A DNA stretch of 64,000 nt from Orientallactaga sibirica (GCA_036365145.1 JAEOAD010000012.1:41918501-41982500), one strand, 5' to 3'; positions 36,671-48,222 are shown, counted from the first letter of the stretch. The notes: generated by a model from the letters alone, not told the origin. Numbers and translations: made by a program.

Positions 36671-37289
36671 GGTAACACTTTTCGCTCCCCTCTCAATTTA
36701 TGCAAAGTTCCAAGCAGAAACAGCTTGGAGCTGTGTCTACTATTAAAAATTTCTAACCTCTATACCCAGTTTCAATACTCTATATTCATATTTCTTGAGG
36801 GAATATTTGGGACCATAGTACATATTGTGCTTTTGCTAGCATTTTTTTTATCTCGGAATTCTTTTCATGTCCAAACGTACATCTGTTTCACACATTTGTT
36901 AAACAACTACATCACATCTGTAGTGCAAATAGACCAAAGGTCATTAGTTATTTCTAATATTTTCATTTATAATTTTTCATTATTGCATATATTGTCAGAA
37001 CTTTTTTTATAACACATATACATTTATTTCTGAATATGTATGGTTATTTCATGAAATAAATTTATTTCTATAAATTTACAGTGAATGTGCACATTTGTAA
37101 ATTTGATAGTAATAGCCAAAATACTGCATAGGAAAAGCTTCACAGTAAACATGTTGCTAGTTAACTTTAAAGAATCCCCATTTCTTATACATTAATCAAC
37201 ATAGAATATTATTCATTAGAAATATTTTTGCTAATTGGAGAAGCAAAGGAGAACATTATATTACTGTATAATTTGAATTTTTCATTATC
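36671..37289. other. Intergenic, A/T-rich, no recognised feature
   Basis: Very A/T-rich. It might belong to the adjacent L1 fragment, but I see no diagnostic sequence. Confidence 0.4.
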
Positions 37290-37740
37290 AGTGAAGTTGG
37301 ATCAATTTGAAAGTTTTTCACCATGTTTGAGGGTTGTTTGTTTGTGTTTTGAAAACCTCCTTTCTGTCTCCTCTTCTTTCAGGACCTGAATAACATGAAT
37401 GTGACTTTTTTTTGTCATTATCCCACAGGACCCTGAGGAGCTTTTCTGTTTTTTTTTTTTTTTGTCTATAATTTTCTCTCTGTTGTTTATGCTGCTTAAT
37501 TTTTCCTGCTCTCCTACCAAGTTCATTGATTCTCTGCCTCACCCCTTCTCTTATTGAACCTATCCACTGACTTGAATTTTGCCTTTTGATCTTTTCCGTA
37601 TAAAGTTTTCTCATGGCTCTTCTGTATGTCTTATATTCCTCCGCTGGGAGTTTCCACGACTCATTTGTCTTACATCCACTTGTAATTGCTTCCTTGGACA
37701 TTGTTGTGATGGCACCTATTTGTGTGACTATGCTAGCATC
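37290..37740 (-). pseudogene. L1 ORF1 remnant
   Basis: On the minus strand, frames at 37302-37701 encode a Lys/Arg/Gln-rich coiled-coil-like stretch (RQRINELGRRAGKIKQ, then KTEKLLRVLWDNDKKK) followed by PERRGDRKE. This is the order at the coiled-coil/RRM junction of L1 ORF1 proteins, which are RNA-binding chaperones. Two overlapping frames and stops show it is dead. The family call rests on remembered L1 ORF1 patterns. Confidence 0.6.
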
Positions 37741-37915
37741 TCTGTCACCTTGACGTCAGCATCCAGTGATTGTCCTTTCTCTATTCAGATGAGACTTTCT
37801 GGACCCTGGTATAATGAGAAATGTGATGGAAACTTGGCCACTTTTAATATTATGCTGTGACTCCTGGTGTAATATACCTCTTTATTTTGTCAGCTCCATC
37901 TATGTGATGGTTATT

Positions 37916-38123
37916 CTTTTCAAAACATTTTATTCATTTATTTTTTATTTATTTATTTATGAAAGGAGGGAAAGGGCAAGCCAGGGCCTCTAGCCACTGC
38001 AGACGAATTCCAGATGCATGTGCCACTTTGTGCATCTGGCTTTATGTGGGTACTAGGGAATCAAATTTGGGTCCTTAGGCTTTGTAGGCAAGTGCTTTAA
38101 CTGAGAAGCCATTTCTCTAGCCC
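37916..38123 (-). repeat. tRNA-derived SINE in ERVL LTR
   Basis: A minus-orientation copy ending GAAGCCATTTCTCTAGCCC. A perfect 13-bp TSD, TGTGATGGTTATT, lies at 37903-37915 and 38124-38136; it is the first 13 bp of the LTR that the SINE entered. Confidence 0.95.
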
Positions 38124-38283
38124 TGTGATGGTTATTTTTAATCGTCAGCTTGCAACACTCCTATGAGCCTGTGGGTCTGACGGTGTTTCCAGAAAGGCTG
38201 AACTAAGCATGGCAGACTCACCTTAAATGTGGACAGCATCATTCTATGGGCTGGAGATCAGGACTGAATAAAAAGAGAAAGTG
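38124..38283 (+). mobile_element. MT2-like ERVL LTR, 5' part
   Basis: TGTGATGGTTATTTTTAATC, then TAAATGTGGACAGCATCATT, CTATGGGCTGGAGATCAGGA and CTGAATAAAAAGAG. The true 5' end is at 37903 because a SINE split it. The 3' part is not recognisable beyond the SINE and B1 that follow. Confidence 0.65.
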
Positions 38284-38516
38284 GGGCGGGATAGATAGCT
38301 TTGCAGTTAAGGCCCTTGCCTGAGAAGCCTAAGGACCCATGTTTGACTCTCTAGATCCCATGTAAGCCAGACACACAGAGGTGAGGCAAGTGCAAGGTCA
38401 CAAGTGTCTGGAGTTTGGTGAGAGTGCTTGAGGCCCTGGCACACCAATTATCTCTCTCTCTTTCTCTTTGTTTCTCTCTTAAAAATAAAACAAAACAAAA
38501 TAAAATAAAATAAAAT
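38284..38516 (+). repeat. tRNA-derived SINE
   Basis: A diverged head (GGGATAGATAGCTTTGCAGT), an extra segment of about 20 bp around 38378-38403, and an (AAAAT)n tail. The TSD AGAAAGTGG lies at 38276-38284 and 38517-38525. Confidence 0.92.
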
Positions 38517-38525
38517 AGAAAGTGG

Positions 38526-38670
38526 CCAGGTTTGGTGGCACATGCCTTTAATTCCAGTACTCAGGAGGCCAAGGTGGGAAGATCACTATGAGCTTGAGGT
38601 CACCCTGAGACTACAAGAGTGAATTCCAGGCCAGCCAGGGCTACAGTGAGACCCTACTTCAGGGAAAAAA
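38526..38670 (+). repeat. B1 SINE
   Basis: Starts CCAGGTTTGGTGGCACATGC, ends GTGAGACCCTACTTCAGGGA. Confidence 0.9.
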
Positions 38671-38902
38671 ATATATAGTGCACACTACTTGAAGGCACTC
38701 GGTGGCAATATAGCTCTAATAAGCACCTTTGGGGTGCTGATGTTACAAAACCACATCTCATGTCTGCTTGGGGAGGTCAGACAACAGAATCAGTGAAAAG
38801 ATGAAAAATTTCTTTGTCCATGAGCCAGCCATACTATCATAGTTTACTTCCTAAGCCCTGGATAAAGTTTGTTGATTTCATTTGCTCAAAATATTTGTTG
38901 AG

Positions 38903-39113
38903 AGGACGGAGCGAGATAGCTTAGAAGTTAAGGCTTGCCTGTGAAGCTTAAGGACCCAGGTTCGACTACCCAGAATTCATGTGTGCCAGATGCACAAGGT
39001 GATGCAAACACACAGGTGGCACACATATCTGGAATTCATTTCCAGTGGCTAAGGCCGTGGTGTACCAATTCTCTCACTCTCTCTCTCTCTCTCACATAAA
39101 AAAAACAAAAAAC
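38903..39113 (+). repeat. tRNA-derived SINE, first of tandem pair
   Basis: A diverged head, an extra segment at about 39000-39020, and (TC)n at 39071-39093. The 10-mer ATTTGTTGAG flanks it at 38893-38902 and 39114-39123. Confidence 0.9.
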
Positions 39114-39123
39114 ATTTGTTGAG

Positions 39124-39347
39124 GACTGGACAGATGGCTTAGAAATTAAAGCATTTGCCTGCAAAGCCTAAGGATCCAGGTTTGATTCCCCAGGACCCAT
39201 GTAAGCCATATGCACACGGGGTTACATGCACCTGGAGTTTGTTTGCAGCAGCTGGAAGCCCTGTCATGCCCATTCTCTCCTCCTCTCTTTCTCTGCCTGC
39301 CTATTTATCTCTCTCTCTAATAAATAAATAAAAATAAAATATTAAAA
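39124..39347 (+). repeat. tRNA-derived SINE, second of tandem pair
   Basis: Head GGACTGGACAGATGGCTTAG at 39122, tail AAATAAATAAAAATAAAATA. The 10-mer ATTTGTTGAG flanks it at 39114-39123 and 39348-39357. Confidence 0.93.
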
Positions 39348-39471
39348 ATTTGTTGAGCACCATCTATACACACACACATATCTATCTTAGGTTGAACTGT
39401 CTTGTGTACGTGTACATATACATCATGTGTATGTCATTGCCAGCATATTGTCTTTTTTTTTTTTTTTTTTA

Positions 39472-40390
39472 CATCTTGGATAATGCCATTCCAACTGGGG
39501 CGAAATGATATATTGTGGTCTTGCTTCACATTTTCCTGATAATTAGTGCTACTGAGGGTATTTCCATAAACTGGCTGGCAATTTGTATTCCTTCTTCTGA
39601 GAAATGTTTGCTTGCCTATGTTAATTGTATTATTATTTTTGCTATTGAATTATTTGAGCTCTTTATATATTATGGATATATAGTAAGCCGTATGGAGGTT
39701 CATCAAAAACTAAAGGAAAAGAAGCAAACCATTATATGATCCAGCAGTCCCTCTACTGTACATATATATCCAAAGTAAGGGAAATTAATATATTGAAGAC
39801 ATGTCTGAACACCTGTATATATCACAGCATCATTTATGATAACTAAAGATATGGACAGGATCAGCAGAGGTAACCACTGTCAGATTAATGATAAAGAAAG
39901 TGTGAGACACAATAGATTATTATTCATTCAGTTTCAAGAATTGAAATCCTGTCATTTGTGGTAATATGACCCCAGAGCACATTGTGTTTAGCAAAACAAG
40001 TCAGACACAGAGAGACAAATACCCCATATTCTCACTTATGCACAGAAGCATTTTAAAAAGTTGATATACAGAAGAGTAGAGTAGAAGAGTGGTTATCAGA
40101 AATTTGGAAGGGTGAGGCTGGAGAGAAGAAGGTTAACAGTGTGGTTGGGTAGGAGGAAGCACTTCTCTTGTTATGGTATGGCGGATCGCTGTGTTTTCCA
40201 GCAATTAATTACACATTTCAAAATAGCTAATAGAAGGGATTTTGAATGTTTCCAACATAAAGAAATGAGAAGTATTTGAAATGATGGATATGCTAGTTAC
40301 TCCAATCTAATCATTTTATATTGTACACATGTATTAGAATATCACATTGTGCCTCACAAATATGAGCAACTATTAGGTGTCAATTCCAAA
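39472..40390 (+). mobile_element. Old L1 3' fragment with inverted 5' part
   Basis: From about 39700 the plus strand has the L1 3' ORF2/3' UTR order (TATATGATCCAGCAGTCCCT, a CATATTCTCACTTATGCACA block, AGAGTGGTTATCAGAAATTT). From 39478 to about 39688 the L1 ORF2 sequence is in the opposite orientation (GATAATGCCATTCCAACTGG on the plus strand). This fits a 5' inversion. It is too decayed for an ORF; no clear TSD was found. Confidence 0.6.
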
Positions 40391-41399
40391 ATATGCATGT
40401 AATTTATGTGCATGTATGTATCCTATAATCTGAAAAAAGCAGATATAAATGAAATCATCACAAAGTAAATGGAAATACTTCTTAGTTGTAATCATTGCTG
40501 GAAAGGAGAGGTACTGGTTCTGGCAGTTTATGGATTGTCTGGGAAACCTTTGCTGGTGTGTGGGAGGTGAAATATAAGCTGGAAACCTAAGGATGACGAT
40601 GAGGTAAGCCAGTAAGTGCAACAGATTGACATGGTTGGGGGTATGAAAGAACTGCCCAAGCGGAGGCTGGTGACACATCAGCAGAGTGCTGTGCATAGCA
40701 CTGTTCTTTCCAAGAGTGTGCTTGGACCTTATGATACCTCATGCAAACATTAGTCCATACATGCAAGTTTTTTGATTACAGATGGTTGTTTATTTATTTA
40801 CTTAAGATGCACAGTTCTGAGGATGGAAATCAGGGCTTTGCAGATGCTAGCCAGTGCTCTGCCATTTAGCTATGCCCCACCCCACAGAGGGTTACATTTA
40901 AGAGTTATATAGCTTAATTACACTGTGAGCAAATAATTGAATCTGTTTTATGCCTGTTGTTTATCAGACTAAAGGGAAAGTTGTGGAAAGTTAAGTATGA
41001 TAAACTCTTTAACTTCAGACAATAATGTCAGTTGTAGCTCTTCAACTATAGATACATAATCATTAAAGCACTGTTAACTGAGCTCTTTTATAAATGACAT
41101 GGAAACATTCCAAAAATTTGGGCACTTCCATTAACTCATGTCCAAGGTAGTTGGGAAACAGATCTGCAAATAAATGTATTAATTCCTGTCTGAATTAGAT
41201 TTTGGCCAAACTCTGATAGGATGAATTTGTGCATTTTTCTGAGGTTATGATCTGCCTTGTCATTAGAGAGTAACTTCAGCACTGATCTTTCCTGTCTGTT
41301 AGTTCATTCACCAAGCTACCATCATTAGACTAGCATGAGAAGTTAAAGTTGAAATCCATTTGGATTCTCTTCTTTTTATTGAGTCTGACACTTATCATT
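40391..41399. other. Intergenic, one ID relic only
   Basis: An ID-like relic in minus orientation lies at about 40805-40882 (GTTCTGAGGATGGAAATCAG, then GCTCTGCCATTTAGCTATGC). The rest shows no recognised feature. Confidence 0.45.
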
Positions 41400-41535
41400 T
41401 TCACAGGAGAGACGTATTTGGTCTCTCTAAGTACATGATAAATTCTCCAAGGATGGAGATTGTGTCTTATATGCCCCGGGGTTCACAAGGTCTAGCATCA
41501 TGTTTGGCGTAGAGGAAATATTCAACAATAATTCT
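41400..41535 (+). repeat. L2 3'-end relic
   Basis: GGATGGAGATTGTGTCTTAT, then ATGTTTGGCGTAGAGGAAAT and CAACAATAATTC, the order of an L2 3' end. Confidence 0.5.
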
Positions 41536-41734
41536 TTGATAGAAGGCCAGGATAAAGTAGATTCTGGAAACTCATGTCATCTAAACAGTAACTGAAAGAA
41601 CAGGAGATAAGTGTATTAGAAGACCTAATGGCAGGTAAGAGAACTTAAGAGGCATTGAGGTTTGGGGGACATTTAAAAATAATTTGGGAAGGCAAAGAAA
41701 GATCAAAATAACCCCAAGTTAAACAGTCTTGTTA

Positions 41735-41965
41735 TTTATCAAATATACATGCTAGGCTAAGCCCTTTAATGTGCTATAAGTAGAAATATTCAAATTCACA
41801 ACAACCTTATGAACTATATCTCTTTATTATGCTCTTTTTTTCTTGAAAATAAATAATATGAGAGGCAGAAAAGGTAAATGAGGCTTACTGAAGGTCATAC
41901 TAAGTACTGGTGTTACTTTTGAAAGCCTCAATGACTGACCCTATAGCCCAGGGTCTGACATTGCT
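41735..41965 (-). repeat. MIR relic
   Basis: The plus strand shows a degraded reverse MIR order with ACAACAACCTTATGAACTAT-like and GAGGCTTACTGAAGGTCATA blocks. Confidence 0.5.
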
Positions 41966-42289
41966 GTATTCTTCCCTGTCTGTGCTCAACTGATGCCAGG
42001 TCCTGGGACTACATAGATGGTAAGACCTGATTCTTGCTCCATTTAGTCCATCATCTAAACACCTACAACCTCAGAGGTATCCCCAGCTAAGCTCCAGAGT
42101 GTTTCCTGGGCTCAGATTCTAATGCAACCACTGATGACCTGAGTGTCATTTTTGTTTTTGTATTTAAGACATTATTTACTTAGTTCCTCATATCACTAAC
42201 CATCGATTGCATATCATGAATGTGAGTGGCTGAATCTAACATAGCCTTCAGAGCTCTTGGTTTCCCAGCCCCACAAGTCCTCCTTGAAG

Positions 42290-42480
42290 TGACCTATCGA
42301 TTGACTTTTGACATGTTATTCAGTGTCTCCATTTTTCGGTTTTTGTGTATACAAAATAGGGACATCAGTATTTGCTAATTTACTGGTGTCTGTGGGGAGT
42401 CAATGGAAGGATTGAATGTACGTATTTGTGCCTTACATGACAGCACACATACTAACTTTACTGAGTGCTCAGTAACGGTG
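42290..42480 (+). repeat. MIR relic
   Basis: CAGTGTCTCCATTTTTCGGT, then ATACAAAATAGGGACATCAG, then GAGTGCTCAGTAACGGTG. Confidence 0.5.
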
Positions 42481-42879
42481 ACTGTCCCACTGTCCTCGTC
42501 AGTGTTGCTGACTTTGGTGAGATTGACCTAGCTGCTATGATATCCGCTGAAGGAATAAGACTAACTCCATGGTGACCAAAGGCTTTTCTCCCATTCCCCA
42601 AGGGTGGTTAGATAAATGCACCAGGTTTGGGACAATTAGTTGATGCAGTCACAATGCTTAGCTACCAAGACTCTGAAAAAGTTGCCCCACTTCCCAAGGA
42701 GATGATATTTCTTAAGTTCAGAGTATTTCTTTCCTATCCAACATTAAAACCTCATTTTGGGCTGGAGTTGAATTTATTCTTTCCACTATCCAGAAACAAC
42801 TATTTTTCTCGTGCAGTTTACTCTTAGAATTTAATAGCAAGCAGACTGGAAGTTGCTGCGAAACCTTGCACATTTAAAG

Positions 42880-42990
42880 CATATCTGATTTGTGTGATGT
42901 TCTTGTCTTGGCCATGATATTTGTTGGCTTGGGCAAACCATTTTATCTCACCAACCCTCAGTTTCTTTCTTTGTATAAAAGGAGAATTAA
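42880..42990 (+). repeat. MIR relic
   Basis: GGCTTGGGCAAACCATTTTA, CCCTCAGTTTCTTTCTTTGT, then AAAAGGAGAATTAAGAG. Confidence 0.6.
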
Positions 42991-42994
42991 GAGC

Positions 42995-43142
42995 CAGCTG
43001 GGTTGCATACACCTTTAATCTCAGCCCTTGGGAGGCTGAGGTAAGAGGATCACTATGGATTCATGGCCAGCCTGAGCTATAGAATGAGTTCCAGGTCAGA
43101 CTGGGCTTGTGTGAGACTCTGCCTCAAAAAAAAAAAAAAAAT
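42995..43142 (+). repeat. B1 SINE
   Basis: A diverged head GCTGGGTTGCATACACCTTT, complete body and a 17-A tail. Confidence 0.9.
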
Positions 43143-43549
43143 AGTGTTATATAATTTCTACGACTGCTTTCATTTCCAGAATTCATGTAACTTAAGATCC
43201 TGTGATTTTGCTTTTGTGCCATATAAGTAGGCTAAATTTTATCCATACTATATAAAACCTATACAGTCTTCTGTCACATACGATTATTACAGGTTTTTAG
43301 GTGTTTTCAGAGCTGTATGGTTTGCAATAAAGTGTATTAACACTACTGAACATTTCTCAGCGTCCTCCTAGCAGATTACGTCAGTCCCTTCTCCTCTAAT
43401 CCCCAGTTGTACCTCCCTCTAATCACTTGCAGCTCACCGCCCCCAGGCCAGCAAGAGCCACTCAGGTAGACAGGTATTCTTTACCTCAGGTTCCTTCTAT
43501 GTCTTGCTTTCTCATCTGCCTGTGCTCACAAGCAGCCCTCTCACATTAG

Positions 43550-44062
43550 CAGTGCGCCACTTTTCTATTGGTTTAACACAACAGGAATTTCCTATCCCGA
43601 GTTCTCTAAATGTAGAGGTCTGACACCACAGTCTCAGCGGGCTAACATGAGGGTGCTGATGGGGCTTCTCTTCTCCTGGAGGCTCGAGGGGCATCTGTTT
43701 CTTTGCCCTTTCCTCCTACTGGAGATTGTGGGGTCCTTGGCTCACGGTTGGTTCCTCTCTTCCATCCTCGAGGCTGCAGTGGGAGCTTAAGTCCTTGCCT
43801 ATCACCCCTCTGATCCTGCTTACATCATTGCTTCTCCTCTTTCTCTGCCGCTTCCCTTTCCCACTCTGAAGGACCCTTGTGATTACACTGGATCTACATG
43901 AATATGTGCCTATTTCAAGGCTAGCTGAGCAGTTTTTTCATGCCATCAGCAGATCAATTCCGTTAGTAACTTTAGTTCTCTTTTACAAACTAAAATATTT
44001 GGATTTTGGAAATTAGGATATAACCATATTGTGGGCATATTATTTTGCCCATCACAAACAGA
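43550..44062 (-). mobile_element. Ancient MLT1-like MaLR LTR
   Basis: On the minus strand it begins near 44062 with a TGGGCAAAATAAT-type start and ends near 43570 with TTCCTGTTGTGTTAAACCAA, the order of old MLT1-type LTRs. It is much diverged, and the family call is from memory. Confidence 0.5.
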
Positions 44063-44671
44063 AGCTACACCATCTAGATCCTCCTGTACTTATACATCCT
44101 CACGAAATTAAACAGTGAGGAGTTCGAGGGAATCGATGGCGAGGCTAGCTACAAAAGTTTAAAGATGGTGGTGTTAGGCTTGCAAGCCTTCTTCATGGTC
44201 CCATTATCTACAAGACTTAAAAGAGTTCCAGTAAGATGGGAATTCCTTGCTTTCTCCTCACGGACTCCTTCCTAGAACACAAGGCTTATTAGCACAAAAG
44301 CCTTTTTTTTTTTTTTTTTTTTTTAAATGGCCATGGAGATTGCAGAATCCTCATTAATTACTTAAAAAAACATTTGTTTTAGCATCTTTCCATTTATTCG
44401 GGTTGACATTCAATTTCCTCCTTGCCACTTTTGAGTTGAGGACTACTAACCTGCATGGCCTCACATTACTAACTACAGAATTAAGCATCGAGAGTAAGAA
44501 AACAACAAAAACAAAAACAAAAATCACATCACTTCCTGAAGTCATTCATTCTTCCTGAGCAATCACCTTTATAGGCTTGAGGTTATAGAGATAAGCAAGA
44601 CAACGTCCCATTTTGCAGGTTCTTTACTCTAGAGGGGGCTTACAAGCAAGTAAACATCTTTGATCCTTGTC
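44063..44671. other. Intergenic, no recognised feature
   Basis: A 22-T run lies near 44302-44323. Nothing else is recognised. Confidence 0.45.
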
Positions 44672-44975
44672 TCAGTTCATTTTATTATGATAACAAAACA
44701 CCTGAGGCTAGGTAATTTTTAAAGAAAGGGAGCTTGCGTTTAGCTCATGTTTCTGGAGGATAAGAACTTTACCAGCATACCACCACTGTCTGCTGGGCAT
44801 CTGGCCAAAGCCTTCTTGTTTCATGCTGATCTGGTAGAGGGTGTTAGTGGAGAGTCAACACACATGCTAGCTCAAGTCTCTTCCCATGAAAAGCCACTAA
44901 ATGCATCAGGGGCCACATATATGACCTCATGAAGTCCTAATTACTGGGCAGTAATCCTAATTATAGGCCCCACTT
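44672..44975 (-). mobile_element. Ancient MaLR (MLT1/MST-like) LTR fragment
   Basis: The plus strand reads AACACCTGAGGCTAGGTAAT, TTTCTGGAGGATAAGAAC, ATATGACCTCATGAAGTCCT then TTATAGGCCCCAC, the reverse of a MaLR LTR. Confidence 0.5.
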
Positions 44976-45069
44976 TTTTTTTTTTTGTAGGAACAAAGTA
45001 GTTCTATATTATGGACAAACTGAATGCTCCTTCTCATGTAATTTTCTTTTCCTCTTTCAAATATTGGTA

Positions 45070-45275
45070 ATTTATTGTCCTTTAACAAGAGATGGGCTAA
45101 GTCCTAACTCGGTGACATTGGGAAAGCTACTTAATATGTTACATTCTCATTTCTTTGTTGAAAATGGGGAGAATGTTATTTCCTCATACAGTTGGCTCAA
45201 GGATTAATTAAAATGACATAGTAAAAATTTCTAGGCTAGTACCTTTCACATAATTGCTGTTGGACAGATGACTAG
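45070..45275 (+). repeat. MIR relic
   Basis: GGTGACATTGGGAAAGCTAC, then ATTCTCATTTCTTTGTTG, AAATGGGGAGAATGTTATTT and GGATTAATTAAAATGA. Confidence 0.6.
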
Positions 45276-45908
45276 TTGGCATACCCAAAGAACATGATCA
45301 ACAGAAATTTATAGTAGAAAAACAATTTAAAAATCTCTTCTGTGCATTCAAAAGTTTTTCATCATAACTTTCCTATTGGGGAAGTGTTATATTTTTCTTA
45401 AGGATGTTTGAGAAATTTGAAAGGATTACAAAGCAAGTTAAGTGCCATACAGACCTGCTACACAATTGCTACTCCTGACATTTTCATGTTTTTCTTGCTG
45501 TTACTTTTGCTCTCTCACAACCTTAGTTAGAGGTTTTCACAGCTGTAAATAACAGAAACTCAGACTGGCTTAAGCAAAAATGGACATTTATTGAAAAGGT
45601 TATCCATGAAATTTAGGAACATCAAGAAAGAATAGGTCCAGTAACTGATAACTCAGCAAAAACAACTTACTGTCTTCATTTCTTTAAGGCAGGATGGTCT
45701 TGCTTATATTTTCTCTCTATTTGTGTTTCTGTTCTCTTAAAGAACAACTTTTTCAGCTTTGGGCAAGCATGGCCTTTGTATAAGTTTCAGAAAAGAGCAA
45801 GCTACATCAGTGATTCTACAAAATTCAGGAACTCTACCAGGTTCCTTTCTGTTTCATTCCAGGTTGATGGAAAAGAGCTGCCACATGCAGACATTCTCTG
45901 GGATGTAA
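45276..45908. other. Intergenic, little recognised
   Basis: 45530-45620 (ACAGAAACTCAGACTGGCTT, then TGGACATTTATTGAA) resembles an ancient repeat I cannot name. Nothing else is seen. Confidence 0.4.
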
Positions 45909-45921
45909 TTCTTTTTATTTT

Positions 45922-46308
45922 ATTTATTTATTTTTATTTTAAAAAAATATTTTATTTTATTTATTTTTAAAAATAATTTATTTATTTATATTATTCTAAT
46001 TTTACATTCATAATGGTGACTCCATTATCCTCCTCCCTGTCCTCCTTCTTCCAAAGGGACCCTCATCAATGGGGAATGTGGGTCATGCATTGTGGGGGTA
46101 GTCAAGAGTTATGGGGGATAGGCCAAGTCTCTGTGCATAATGCCCCAACTTGTGGCTCTAACATTCTTTCCGCTCCCTCTTCCGTGAATTTCCCTGAGCC
46201 ACATTGGGATCATTTTAGTTCTACTTCAGTGATGAGGTTCTGGGAGCCTCTGTGTGTCTGGTGATCACGACACCAGAGAAAGGCTGAAGGAGATAAACAC
46301 GGAGAACG
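45922..46308 (-). mobile_element. L1-like retroposon fragment with inverted 5' end
   Basis: A/T-rich tail sequence (45922-46000) leads on the minus strand into the same sequence as 54437-54722. At about 46259 it jumps to a segment matching 54749-54784 in opposite orientation (46259-46293). The TSD TTCTTTTTATTTT lies at 45909-45921 and 46309-46321. No intact ORF is present. Confidence 0.8.
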
Positions 46309-46321
46309 TTCTTTTTATTTT

Positions 46322-46520
46322 TTATTTTAATTTATTTATTAGAGATGGGGGGGGGAGAGAAAGAGTGAGAATGGGCCTACCAGAGCCTCTAGCTACTGCA
46401 GATGAACTCCAGATGCATGTGCCACCATGCGCATCTGGCTTATGTGGGACCTGGAGAATTGAACCAGGGTCCTTAGGCTTCACAAGCATGCACCTTAACT
46501 GCCAAGCCATCTCTCCAGCC
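46322..46520 (-). repeat. tRNA-derived SINE
   Basis: A minus-orientation copy with a G-run at 46348-46355 and head GCCAAGCCATCTCTCCAGCC, directly abutting the L1-like fragment. Confidence 0.95.
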
Positions 46521-47699
46521 TTGGGATATATATTTTTTCCATCCTTTTTTATTTTCAATTCCCTGAAGCTGTTTCATAGGCAGGTCCAAGTTCCAACTCA
46601 TAAGAGAGGGTAGGGAGGGATAGTAAAGGAGAAAGTACTTATCTTTTGGAAGTAGCCCAGCAGTTACATGCCTTATGTTCACAGTCCTTTGACTTGAACA
46701 GAACCATGTTACCACAGCCAGTTGCAAGAACCTAGGGAATGTCAAATCTACACATGTCCAGTCACAATGCTAGTTATGGGGAAAGGAGTCTGGTGGATGG
46801 ACAATCAGTACCTCTGCTCTGCTCTGCTCTGTTCTGAGTGTCTAGTTCAAGAACTTGATGGTTTCTTTGCCTCAATTCCGGACTCTCTTGAATGGTCTCT
46901 GATTGGATAAGGTCTACCCAGTTTGTAGTCCTTACTTTGGGTGGGAGGGTTACATTGAATAAGGTGACAGCGTGGGGGCTCCGAGGGAAGACTACAAAGG
47001 GCAAAACACTCAAAGCAGCAACCTGTGTATGATTACACATTCAGCTCCCTCCCTTGAGCATGTAGACAAATATAAGGGTAGTTTCTCTGTTTTTCTCTAT
47101 TTCTCCTTCAAATCATACATTTTAATTTTTATTCCATCCATCCATGCATCCACTCCTCCATCCAGTTTGTGGAGACTTAAATAAACTTGATTTGACCTTA
47201 CTGAGTCAGAGAAAATAGTTCCCCTTTTCTCATGGACCTAGGCCACATTTCTTAGCATTTTTTTTTTATAGTTTGGTATGGCTGTATCATTGAATTATGG
47301 CTAATAGAATGTGAATATACAAATATTTTGCACAATTTTCTCCCTCTCCTTCCTAGATGTAGCTAAATGCCCTGACTGACTTTATAATCCATGTGCTGTA
47401 TCCTTTGCTAGCCCAGGAACTCAATTACTGTGTAGAGCAGAGCTGCTAACCTCTCGCTCACTGCTGGTGGAACTGTGATATGAAATGGAATTGAATTTCT
47501 ATCATTTTAAACCACTGATCTTGGGAAATCAGGTAGAGGTACTCTAATGTACTCACTAATTTCTGCTTTATGGGGTGTCCAGTGCCCTAGCTATGATTTT
47601 CATCACTTCTTTGAGGCATATGGTATACCTATCTTTGTTTCTCATTTTAATTTAAACCTTGAACTCTCATCTCTCAGTTCCCAGACTGGTTCTAGTCTC
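46521..47699. other. Intergenic, one short tandem repeat
   Basis: A (CTCTG)n tract lies at about 46812-46836, and ATCCATCC-type repeats near 47132-47165. No gene is recognised. Confidence 0.5.
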
Positions 47700-47922
47700 T
47701 TTTTTTACTTTATTTGAGAAAGAGAAAGAGAGATAGAGATAGAGATAGAGATAGAGATAGAGAGAGAGGGGGAGAGAGAATGGGCATGCCAGGGCCTTCA
47801 GCTGCTGAAAATTAACTCCATACACATGTGCCACCTTGTGCATCTGGCTTATGGGAGTCCTCTGGAATTGAATCTGGGTCCTTTGGCTTTGCAGGCAAGC
47901 ACTTTAAGCCATCTCTCCAGCC
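47700..47922 (-). repeat. tRNA-derived SINE
   Basis: A minus-orientation copy whose purine-rich stretch has become (GAGATA)n at about 47729-47762. Confidence 0.93.
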
Positions 47923-47944
47923 TGGTTATATTCTTTTTGTTAAA

Positions 47945-47967
47945 ATATAATTTTTATTTATTTCTTT

Positions 47968-48020
<53 letters not shown>

Positions 48021-48180
48021 GAAGAGAGAGAATGGGCCTGCCAGGCCCTCCAGCCACTGCAAATGAACTCCAGATGCTTGTGCCACCTGTGCATCTGGCT
48101 TACGTGGGTACTGGGGAATTGAACCTGGGTCCATAGGCTTTGCAGGCAAGTGTCTTAACCGCTAAGCCATCCCTCTAGCC
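47945..48180 (-). repeat. tRNA-derived SINE
   Basis: A minus-orientation copy with a (GA)n/GAAA stretch (47968-48030) and head GCTAAGCCATCCCTCTAGCC. A small fragment of another copy may follow at 48198-48222. Confidence 0.95.
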
Positions 48181-48222
48181 CTTTTTAATTGATGTAAAAT
48201 ATTTATTTATTTATTTGAGAGG

